From: Stentor roeselii
Lineage: Eukaryota; Ciliophora; Heterotrichea; Heterotrichida; Stentoridae
Assembly (NCBI GenBank): GCA_006503475.1
Contig: RSEH01000084.1
Location: 62,001-126,000, forward strand
Reading direction: 5' to 3'
Length of the DNA stretch: 64,000 bases
Positions 7,463-16,299 of the stretch are shown one piece after another. The number at the start of each line of letters is the position of its first letter. The stretch's first letter is position 1. Below the pieces are notes generated by a model. It worked only from the letters and a program-made list of their open reading frames with translations, ran no database searches and was not told the origin of the DNA. Both the position numbers and the translations under genes were made by a program.

Positions 7463-10051
7463 ATGTCTAAAAAAGTAAGTCTTTTCGCCCAAAAGATGAA
7501 CCTTTTAAAACATTCAGTTCCAGACACCAGACCAATCATTCAAGAAATCCGTGAAAAAGACCAAAAAGAGCTGGAAACCATAGAAAGTTCATTAGAAACC
7601 ATGCAAAAATCCCTTTACATGCCAAAAATAGAGGTTCCTTCAAGGCCAGTGGAAGCATCTCCAGATTGCAAAAATAAAGAGATCCATGAAGAAAACATGA
7701 AAAAAATCCTTTCAATGTCGACAGCTGAAGTTCAGGAAAATTTGAAAGAAATCGAAGGGTCCTTGTCTCAATCAACTCTTGACTTTCTTAGACGACGGGG
7801 CCAGAAAAATCTGAATCTTAATAAAAAGACGAATTTGGATGATAGTTCTATTATTAAAGATTTGGAAGAGGAACAACTTAAAGCACTTCAATCTTCTTCT
7901 AATAAAACTTGCATGCATCTTAATGTTTTTTCCTCTGAATTTGACCTGGTTCGATACGACAGTCAAGGAAATCCAGTTCAACAGCACATCCAAGGCAGCT
8001 GGCAAGGATCTTGTCAAGGTTTCACCCTCCGAGAGTTATCAAATCTTCTTCGAAGTTCAATACCAAGCCAAAGAGTTGCAGCAGCAGAGACTCTAACCGT
8101 CCTTCTAACAAAAAACTCAAACCAAAAAATCCATTTTCTACAAGAAGAATGCGAATTAGGAAGACTTCTAATTTTTACAATATCAGACAAAAACATAAAC
8201 CTAAAAACACGAGGTTTTTCCTTATTATCTAAAATTTTAACCCAAAACCTCGAAAAAACCTTGAAAATCCAAAAATTTACCGATTTTCTATTCCCATGGG
8301 TAGAATCCAAAGAAAACTATTTCTTATCACAAGAAGTTCGAAGTAAATCTTCAATATGGGAAGAAGAAGAAGCCCGAAATCTCTCTTTTCCCTTCTCAGA
8401 GACCGGAAAAGACCTGATCGTTGACCTGTTCAAATTCGGTATTCTTCAGATATTAGAAAATTTTTCAATAGAAGAGATCAGCGAAGTACTTTTAACTCTT
8501 GTTCTACATTCAGTCAGTGCTTGTTACGAGGTTGTCAGACATTCTATCTTCTGGAAAATCATTCACGGCCTTCCTAAGACTTACAAGATTTTAACAGTTC
8601 TTGCATTGTCCTCGTTACCTGCTGCCCACAAGATCAGTAAAAACATTCCTGTCAGGTTTTTCAGTGATTTACTTAAAGTTGATGAAAGTTTGGAGTTGCT
8701 TTATGCGCTTTTCGCTCATAAACAGGTTTTTGATGTTAGAGTCATTGCTTTTCAGAAGTGTGAAGAAGGGTCTAGTCTGATGTTTGCTGCTGTTGCAAGA
8801 CTTCTCAGGTCTTTTAAGACAAGTGAATATGTAGCGGTTGTTGAACTCGGGGTTTACAAGTTTATTAGTCAATCGAGACTCTTTTCACAGAAACTCATTG
8901 CGAATGTACTCGATTTTGTTTTAACTTCCTTTGATTTAGGGATCTTTGGAAGTGTTAATATGGAAAATGTTAGAAATTTTGTGGTGGAAATCGTGAAAAA
9001 TACTGAAATTATCACTGAACAGCTGAAAGTTTATCAATTTGAGGGAAAAATCGTTTTTAATCAGATTGAAAAAGTATTTCTTGTTGAAGAACTTGAGGAA
9101 AAAGTACTGCCTTCTGTTCTACTTTTAAAAAATTGCCTGATTTTCTTAATGCAAGGAAAAAATTCTAATTTTTGTTTAGAGGTTCAAGAAAAAGTACTTG
9201 AAAACTATTCAAATGTTCTTAAACTGTTGAAAAGAACTCTAAAAAGTTTCAACAATGAAGGAAAAGTCGCGAAAATTATTTGTTACCGTCTTCGAGAAAT
9301 GGTTCAGCTTTTGATAATTTCTTACAAATTTTTAAGTCTATATCGCCCTGAAGACTTGATTCTTGCCTCTTTTTACTTAAATACATTCGATGAAGTCATT
9401 TTTCAAGAAATTTTAAAAACTCTCTTTCCAGAAACCCCTGATTTTTTTAAAGGATTTTTAAATTCCGAGAAAAACTTTCTAACTTCTGCATCATTTCAAG
9501 AAAAAAGCACGAAAATTGCTTCATATTTCGTAGGCCTAGATGAAAACCCTTATTTTCCTTTACCTTTTGACTGGCTTTTCTCATCTTTGCCATCTTGTCA
9601 AGTTTCAGAAGCAGAGCAGTTGTTATCTTTTATATCTTCCAGGCCAGACCTGTTGTTTGAGCACCCTTTATCAGGAATAATAACAGATTTGAATATGTTT
9701 ATAATAAGGAAGGACCTGGACTACTCGATCTTCGCAAATTTTTTGAAGCCGATTTTAAATCGACTGGGCAACTCGAGTTTTTTTAGTCGTGGAGTGAATG
9801 CTTCTAAAAATAGTGTTTTAAACACGGCGAAAGATTATATTGCCAACTCGTATTTAGAACCAGTTTATACTTTTTGGATTATGAGTTTTTTGAGAGATGA
9901 TGTTGACTTGGATATTTTTAAGGACTTGATTGAAGAATTGGAACCTTTACTTTCGAGGATGGCTCCTGTTATTGATGAATGTCTTGGGTCTGAATACTCA
10001 AATCATAAAAAGCTTGGTGCTCTTCTGAAAGAAAATTTATTATCAATTTAG
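7463..10051 (+). CDS. RPAP1: RPAP1, RNA polymerase II-associated protein 1
   Basis: A protein of 862 aa from the ATG at 7463 (MSKKVSLFAQKMN). An in-frame ATG at 7430 would add 11 residues. RPAP1 acts in assembly or nuclear import of RNA polymerase II and in its transcription. An RPAP1-N motif is at ~85-120 (NMKKILSMSTAEVQENLKEIEGSL then LDFLRRRGQ). The RPAP1-C hallmark is at ~160-210 (RYDSQGNPV, SWQGSCQGFTLRELSNLLRSS, PSQRVAAAETL). The remaining ~630 residues are helical-repeat-like and divergent. It is shorter than the human protein (about 1400 aa). No introns were detected. Confidence 0.85.
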   Translation: MSKKVSLFAQKMNLLKHSVPDTRPIIQEIREKDQKELETIESSLETMQKSLYMPKIEVPSRPVEASPDCKNKEIHEENMKKILSMSTAEVQENLKEIEGSLSQSTLDFLRRRGQKNLNLNKKTNLDDSSIIKDLEEEQLKALQSSSNKTCMHLNVFSSEFDLVRYDSQGNPVQQHIQGSWQGSCQGFTLRELSNLLRSSIPSQRVAAAETLTVLLTKNSNQKIHFLQEECELGRLLIFTISDKNINLKTRGFSLLSKILTQNLEKTLKIQKFTDFLFPWVESKENYFLSQEVRSKSSIWEEEEARNLSFPFSETGKDLIVDLFKFGILQILENFSIEEISEVLLTLVLHSVSACYEVVRHSIFWKIIHGLPKTYKILTVLALSSLPAAHKISKNIPVRFFSDLLKVDESLELLYALFAHKQVFDVRVIAFQKCEEGSSLMFAAVARLLRSFKTSEYVAVVELGVYKFISQSRLFSQKLIANVLDFVLTSFDLGIFGSVNMENVRNFVVEIVKNTEIITEQLKVYQFEGKIVFNQIEKVFLVEELEEKVLPSVLLLKNCLIFLMQGKNSNFCLEVQEKVLENYSNVLKLLKRTLKSFNNEGKVAKIICYRLREMVQLLIISYKFLSLYRPEDLILASFYLNTFDEVIFQEILKTLFPETPDFFKGFLNSEKNFLTSASFQEKSTKIASYFVGLDENPYFPLPFDWLFSSLPSCQVSEAEQLLSFISSRPDLLFEHPLSGIITDLNMFIIRKDLDYSIFANFLKPILNRLGNSSFFSRGVNASKNSVLNTAKDYIANSYLEPVYTFWIMSFLRDDVDLDIFKDLIEELEPLLSRMAPVIDECLGSEYSNHKKLGALLKENLLSI

Positions 10052-10832
10052 TTTAAGTTTAGCTTATCTTAATGTTTTCATGAAAAAGTCAATATTATTA
10101 CTAAGATACAAATTAACTAATTAGATTACCGATATTCGCAAATGATTTTACACAAGATGATAAAATACACTAAATTTTTTTCCATATTCTTTTCATTCCT
10201 CAAATTATTAACTTAATAATTTTCATTCTTTAAATTTAAATTCAGTAGCAATCCTGAATCATATGGAATTAATAGACGACCTGTAAGATTTTATTGTTAC
10301 CTAATATTGTTCAAAATTCGTAAAAATAATAAAGCAAATGCTTTTGTTGGAAGATAATTAAAAAAAATAAGATTGATGCTGATCATGTTCTTCTTAGATA
10401 TGCTCTGTATTTATAAATTTGATTGTAAGAAGGAACTTGAAATTTCTTTATATTAAAATTTCAGTAGGGAAATATAAGATATATTATAAATTCACTCTTG
10501 AAAAGCGAGTTTTTTAATGTAAATTAGAATAATTACTATATTACCAAGTATTTAAATCACTTGAATCTCTTATGTATAAATAAACCAGTTTTTAAAGATT
10601 TCATAATGAAAATCTTTATAATTTTTGTATATTTCCAAACTCAGGGTTAGTTTACTAATAGATAATTTATTTCGAATACAAAACTATATAAGAATATTAA
10701 TTCTAATCACATCGATTTTTTAAACAGTTTCAAAAAAACATAAAATGGAATACTTCGAATCTACCCTGATTCCATTACTATCTTTAAGAATTCTAAACAA
10801 TAATAACAAAAAATGAATTAGTTTAAAAATCT
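10052..10832. other. Convergent intergenic region, nothing seen
   Basis: About 780 bp of AT-rich sequence between the 3' ends of RPAP1 and the NACHT gene. It is the longest gap between convergent genes here. I see no coding frame, tRNA or tandem repeat. Confidence 0.5.
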
Positions 10833-13800
10833 TTACAAAGAACTTTGTTGCTTTACTTTCATCAATTTATCAGAAATAATAGCAAAATTTTTAGAAACCA
10901 TAAAATCAGAATTCACCAATTTTCCCTCAACTCTCAAAACTTTCCACATATTTTCAATGAAAATTTTAACTTTCATTAAATTAGTCTCTTGACCGAAGCA
11001 ACCTTTCATGAAATCATCACATTTTTTTTCCTTAGCAAAAATTTCCTTGTTAATATCTTCAAAACTAGAAAATCTGGAAGATTTTTCTAATTCTTTCAAC
11101 TTTTTATTCTGAAAAAACTGAAGCTGAAGCTCTAGAGCTTCTTTTTCTCTTGTAACTTCTTCTATGTTTCTCTTTTTGGTGAAAATTTCTTCTTGTAGTT
11201 GGAAACATTTATCGAAAGTAGTGATTATTTCATATAAACTGCTTGGGTCTTTGAACTTTCTGAAAATACTAAGTTTGTCAACCATTGTTTGATATCCTGT
11301 GATTTTTTGTTTCGCAAGTCTTTTGGCATTTTTCAGTTCTTTCATAAGAACCTCATATTTTTGCATAGCTGTTTTATCAACATCCTTAGCTTTGAACTGA
11401 CTAGCTTTCCAGACAATAATTTTCCTCCTAACCTTCCTCCGTTGTATCCTTTCCTGAATTCTATTATTAATATGAATAGTATCAGCAGCCCTATACAAAG
11501 TCGAGGTCTGCACCTCACATTTTTCCCCCTGAAGCTGTCCAAGAACTTTAGTCTGTTCATCAATGACAGAAGTTTCCTGTTCAAGATCTTTGATCATTTC
11601 CTTTTCCTGAAAAACGAACTGGTTCATATTTTCCAAGATTTTTTCTAATTCTCTCTGCCATTCATCATTCCTGGTAGGGTTTTTAATGCAACAATTAATG
11701 ATTTTTTGAAGTTTTTTTCCATCTTCTTCAGCTTGGCAGGACTTTTCGAAGACTTCTTCGATTTTTTCTTCGATTTCTCTGATTTTTTGTTTAACTTGCT
11801 GGTGTTTTTTTATCTGCTCAGAAGATTTGCTTATTTGACTGACGGTCGAGTTTAGAGTTCTTTGCTTGCTTCGAAAAATTTCTTTTAGCTTGTTGTAGGT
11901 CTTTTGAAGCTCGTTTGTTTCTTTCTGTTGGAAATAGAGTTCTTTTGAAGTGAAGTCTGATATTTGACCTGTTAGTTTGTATAAAATGTTGCTTGGCTTT
12001 GCGTCTTTTACCTCTGTCAAGGAGTTTAGGTCTTTGAGGTCTGCTGGGAAGATTTGAAGACTTTGGCTGAGTTTTCCTTTTACTGAAAATTTTATGTCAT
12101 CTTCTATGTGTGGGATTAATATGTTGCTTATTTTTATTTCAGGCAACACACACAGTCCTCTTGCAAACTTAGTCTGAGTAGCAGACCTTGCAAGTTGCGG
12201 AGTAGAATTTAAAGTAATATTCGTAAGCCTGCTAACTTCCCTAGTACCCGTTTTTTTAACAGAACTGATCAATTTAATGATATTCAAAAACAGTCTAAGT
12301 TCATCAGCAGCCGCAAAACTATCATTATTATACAAAAAGTTCTTCATCGACTTTGAAAAGCTAACCGATCCATCAATAGCAAACCAAGGAAACTGCACCC
12401 AAATCCACCTTTTATAATAATAAAACTCCGGACTTTTCTGTAAAACAAGAGTATCTTTCCTAACCTTTTCCCTAACAACCTCATGATTAATCTGCCCTTC
12501 AGCAATGCAATAATCATCATCACGAGCAGCATTTTCCAAGTTCGCACTAAAAACTCCAGTTAAAGTTTCAAGTTCTTCTAAAACATGAATATCTCTCAAC
12601 TCATAATACCCTCTAAAATAAGGATGTCTATACCTGCAAGTGTAAACAGATTCAACTTCAGCAAGGTCTTTGAAAAATCTGCAGAATTGTATGAGCAGCA
12701 TGAAGAAAACTTTTGAATTCGGTGAAAACTGTGCAACGAAGTCTTCAAGGGACTTGTTGTATTCTTGGACTGGGTCGAAATGCTGTTGCTCGAGTTTCAC
12801 CCAGTAAAGATAAAGTTCTAGTTTGAAACTTGCGGTGAACATGATGGAAAATACTTCTAATTGGACTAGAAGGTCTTTTATACGCATGAAGTCTTTTACT
12901 TGAAGAAGGTGGAAGATTAGTTCATCGATTTTTCTTACTGTGAGTTTGTGCTCGTCTAGAATTGTTATCATTTCTGAGTGAATTGATTGAGGAAAACTCA
13001 GGTGGTTTTCGATTATTTTAGAGAATATGTTGTGTTTTAATACGAAAAAACCCTCGCTGTTGTGGAACATCACGGAAAATAGGTCGAGGAGAAGATGGGT
13101 TTGGGTTGATTTTAGAAGGACTTGCAACTCGTTTTCACTGATACCGCATTTGGTTGTTGAGATTGCTTGGAATAACTTTTTTGATTCGTTTTCGAGTCCG
13201 AAAGTTTTTGAAATGGAGTCGATTGAAAGAGTAATAAAGCTTTCTATGTCTTCATAATCATCTAGTGATTTAAACTGAAAAACCTTGCCATGTCTACTAC
13301 AAGCAATCGAAAAACTGAGAAAAACCTTTAAAAATAAAGGATTTGAACAGTTTTTTGACTTGATCACCTCAGCTAGAAGCCCGTCAAGCGTTTCAGCTGC
13401 TCGAAAAATTGAGTGTAAATTTTTGAACACACTAATTTTCTGGCTTTCATTCAAAGGAAGAATATCAATAACAATTTCCGCCTTGCCAACCAAATGCTCA
13501 TAAGCTCTTGACCCTTTCGAACAAGTAAAAATAACACGAACCGAAGGAGGAAACTCATTAATCAGCCAATCAGGAGCTTCTTCTTTACCAAAAGCATTTT
13601 GATACTTATCAACTCCATCAATAATGATGATAAGATTTCCAGACTTGACAGATTTTTCCTTTTTCTTTTCAATAGCTTTCGAAATCCACTGAATGAAATT
13701 GACTCTTAAAGAATCTTCAGTGATTCTCACTTTTTCAGTCATTGAGTAAGTTTCTTTAATTTTTGTATAAATTCGATAAAGACTGAAGTAGTAGGAAGGG

Positions 13801-14108
13801 TCGGCTTCAGAGATTTTTGAGATGTGAAACAAGATGTTACAAGTGTTTTGCTAATTGAAAAGTACTTTGTATGAATAGGTGTGGTAGTCGATCCATTTCG
13901 TCACTAAACTCGACTTTCCACTACCTGTGCAACCTGTTATTAGAAGGGGACGTGTCTTGAATTGAGAAATTGTTGTTGCCCAAGCGTCGATTTCTTGGAT
14001 GTATGACTCGATTCCGAAGATTTTACTTGATCGGAGCTCTGAGATGTAGGTCTCTTGAAGTAGTCTGATTGGAAATTACTCTGCTCGACTTTTTAGGGTT
14101 TCTTTCAT
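10833..14108 (-). CDS. NACHT-type STAND NTPase with coiled-coil C-terminus
   Basis: Three exons (14108-14080, 14064-13866, 13850-10833) give ~1081 aa. The first two exons supply the Walker A loop (GCTGSGKSS, residue ~57 on), which the long last exon lacks. Walker B is LIIIIDGVDKYQN, followed by sensor-like IFTCSKGSR, as in the NACHT NTPases of NPHP3/TPR-type proteins. A helical region follows. The C-terminal ~400 residues are coiled coil (KIREIEEKIEEVF; LELQLQFFQNKKLKELE). No WD40, TPR or LRR repeats are visible, which is odd for a STAND protein. NACHT proteins act as nucleotide-switched scaffolds; the ligand here is unknown. An ATP-binding scaffold at basal bodies or cortex is conceivable but unproven. 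Confidence 0.82.
13851..13865 (-). other. 15-nt intron 2 of NACHT gene
   Basis: On the minus strand gtacttttcaattag, phase 0, with terminal in-frame TAG if retained. Removal joins the P-loop exon to the main exon. A at position 10. Confidence 0.88.
14065..14079 (-). other. 15-nt intron 1 of NACHT gene
   Basis: On the minus strand gtaatttccaatcag, phase 2; retention gives GAG-TAA. It separates a 29-nt first coding exon (MKETLKSRA) from the P-loop exon. Confidence 0.82.
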
Positions 14109-14264
14109 GATATTATGGAAAGTTTAGTAATTTTAAGTATTTAGGGGTGATTGAGTCTTTGATATTTTGAAAGGTCATGATTTTAATGAATTGCAGTTTT
14201 TATTGTTCATTGTTATAAATTTTTTCTGTTTTTTCAAGAAACTCTGAATTTTAAAGATTTTTGA

Positions 14265-14582
14265 AGGATAAAAAATGAATTATTTGAAAGCATCTAAAAA
14301 ATGTATAAATATTTGAAACCATCTCAAAATGAATTATTTAAAAGCATCTCAAATATATATATATTTCAAAGTATCTCAAAAATGAATGAAAACATCTCAA
14401 AAATATATAATTATTTGAAATCATCTCCAAAATCTATAAATATTTGAAAACATCTAAAAAATCAATTATTTGAAAGCATCTAAAAAATGAATTATTAATC
14501 ATCTCCAAAATATATAAATATTCTAAATCATCTCAAAAATGAATTATTTGAAATCATCTCCAAAGTATATAAATATTTCATT
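14265..14582. repeat. AT-rich imperfect tandem repeat, ~20-29 bp unit
   Basis: About eleven imperfect copies of a unit built from 'gaattatttgaaa' plus 'catctcaaaaat', with catct/tatct anchors spaced 20-29 bp apart (often 29). Copies alternate between aatgaattattt and atataaatattt versions. It lies between the 5' end of the NACHT gene and the 3' end of the 171-aa gene, in non-coding DNA. Confidence 0.85.
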
Positions 14583-14656
14583 CAAGTTGAAAATTTTAAA
14601 TTTTTCACAGCTAAACTCTCAAACGCTAAAATCTTCTAATATTAAAGTAAAACTCT

Positions 14657-15187
14657 CTAGCATGACATAAACCGAGGGTTGATAAAGACCGTCTGGTTGT
14701 GTTTCGCATTCGAGTACTCCGAAATGACAGTTCTCCTCAAATTAAATTGTTTATCGTTCTGTTCTCCTACAAACTGTCCTGAATGATGCTCGGCTTGATT
14801 TGTTGTTTTAAACATTTCCTTCTTGAAATCTTCACTTTGGTAAGTTTGAGGTGAAAAGATGCTGTTGCTCGCTCGGCTTTTTCGGTCCATGTCGATCATA
14901 TCTTCTTTCTTTAGTCCTTCAGTTTGACTTGAGTCGTAAAATACTCCCACTGTGCACTTGTCTGGGTTGTAAAGGGCATCTGACCTTGTGAAAGTGTTGG
15001 CAGTTTTTTGCTTGAGCTCTTCGATTCTTTCTTGTCTTTCCACAGAAATAACCGGCTTACCGTCGTCCTGGTCGATTCCTAGAAACTTTCTCATGTTTTC
15101 GTCGAACCCTGTAACGTTCTGATCTTTATTCTAAATCTTTCTTACATTGAACTCACCTTTCCACTTCAAATAATACTCTTTTTCCAT
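14657..15187 (-). CDS. Unknown 171-aa protein, two exons
   Basis: Exons 15187-15146 and 15130-14657, joined over a 15-nt intron, give MEKEYYLKWKGEFNNKDQ... (171 aa). Without exon 1 the frame has only an internal ATG at 15094. The protein is hydrophilic with no signal, membrane segment or known domain. Motifs of note are ENMRKFLGIDQDDGKPVI and TANTFTRSDALYNPDKC. Its start codon is 14 bp from the ATG of the divergent uS5m gene, so the two must share a very small promoter space. I do not recognise the family. Confidence 0.72.
15131..15145 (-). other. 15-nt intron of the 171-aa gene
   Basis: Minus-strand gtaagaaagatttag, phase 0, in-frame TAG at its end if retained; A at position 10. It joins exon 1 (42 nt) to an open frame. 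Confidence 0.85.
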
Positions 15188-15201
15188 TTATAATCCATAA
15201 A

Positions 15202-16293
15202 ATGCTTCGACTACTGTCAAGAGGTTTTAAAAAAAAGTCTCCACTCTTCGAAAACACAAACCGTTTAATCCTTCCAAAAACAATCTCAGAATCCGGCCGT
15301 CCAAACCGTGATCAGCGTTTTATCGACCACGACAGAATGGCCCGTCTAAAAACCCTCTTAGAAAAAAACGTATCAAATCCAGGAATTTCCTTATCGGACA
15401 ACGTGAAAAATCTCGCTCGAAACGACAAAGAATTCAACGAATTTTTACGTCAATTTCGAACAAAAGACGAGCCGACCCTTCCTTTTTACCTTGAAACTCC
15501 TGAGTCATTCGACGTGAAAAAGTACTTAAAAGATGAAAAAAGGACTGAAGCTGATCGACTTGACGAGCTTTATATTCTCGACCAGTTCAGAAAGAAGAAA
15601 ATAGCTGATGACCTTGCAATTGCAGAGCGTGTATCAAAGTACAAAGGCGAATTCAGTCTTCAGCAGCTGAAACCTGACGGGGTTGAACCTCTAGACAGTA
15701 ATCTTGTGACAAAACAAGACACTCAAAATCTTGGAATAGCTCCAAGGACTTACTTTAAAGCAGAAGATTTTAGTACAATGTTTATCGATGCCGGGTCCTC
15801 CACCAATATCACTAAATTGGCAAGGGTTAATAAAAGATGGGTCCTGCTTTATATGGGAGATTGCAATGGTATCATTTCTTATGGAAGAGGTGTAGGGTAT
15901 AATTACCAAAAAGCCTTTGAAGATGCGGTTTATCAATTGAAAAGAAATATGATATGCCTCAATATTGATAACTTGATGACTTGTCCTGGATTTATCACTG
16001 GTCGATTCTATCATACTGTGGTGGAGATTTATAGAAACCCCAGACCATTCTGGGGACATCCTCAGTACTACAACATGTTGGCCCTCGCAGGACTTGATAA
16101 TTTCAGCATGAGGCTGAGATGTCGAAATGTGAACACCCATGCAATCATCTACGCTTTCTTTCAATGCTTCATAAACAACGAGACCCCAAAAATGATTTCT
16201 GAGAAAACAGGACAAAAGTTTTATGAAATCTCTTACGGAAGACCCTGGAAGATCGGGCTTAGAAGTTCATTAGATGATTCTTCTATGATTTAG
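15202..16293 (+). CDS. MRPS5: Mitochondrial small-subunit ribosomal protein uS5m
   Basis: A 363-aa protein. The C-terminal half matches uS5: residues ~200-250 (ITKLARVNKRWVLLYMGDCNGIISYGRGVG then AFEDAVYQLKRNM) correspond to the S5 double-stranded RNA-binding region (VVGDGNGxVGxGxGKAxEVPxAIxKA). The next ~80 residues match the S5 C-terminal fold (LALAGLDNFSMRLRCRNVNTHAIIYAFFQCF). The basic, Arg/Lys-rich N-terminus (MLRLLSRGFKKKSP) fits a mitochondrial targeting peptide, and the ~180-residue N-terminal extension is typical of mitochondrial versions. It acts in the mitoribosome small subunit. Its stop is 6 bp from the stop of the convergent PKG-like gene. Confidence 0.8.
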   Translation: MLRLLSRGFKKKSPLFENTNRLILPKTISESGRPNRDQRFIDHDRMARLKTLLEKNVSNPGISLSDNVKNLARNDKEFNEFLRQFRTKDEPTLPFYLETPESFDVKKYLKDEKRTEADRLDELYILDQFRKKKIADDLAIAERVSKYKGEFSLQQLKPDGVEPLDSNLVTKQDTQNLGIAPRTYFKAEDFSTMFIDAGSSTNITKLARVNKRWVLLYMGDCNGIISYGRGVGYNYQKAFEDAVYQLKRNMICLNIDNLMTCPGFITGRFYHTVVEIYRNPRPFWGHPQYYNMLALAGLDNFSMRLRCRNVNTHAIIYAFFQCFINNETPKMISEKTGQKFYEISYGRPWKIGLRSSLDDSSMI

Positions 16294-16299
16294 TTTAAA

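Noticed and set aside
15691-16215. 174-codon minus-strand frame opposite uS5m
   Set aside because: The plus frame has clear uS5 homology; the reverse frame has none.
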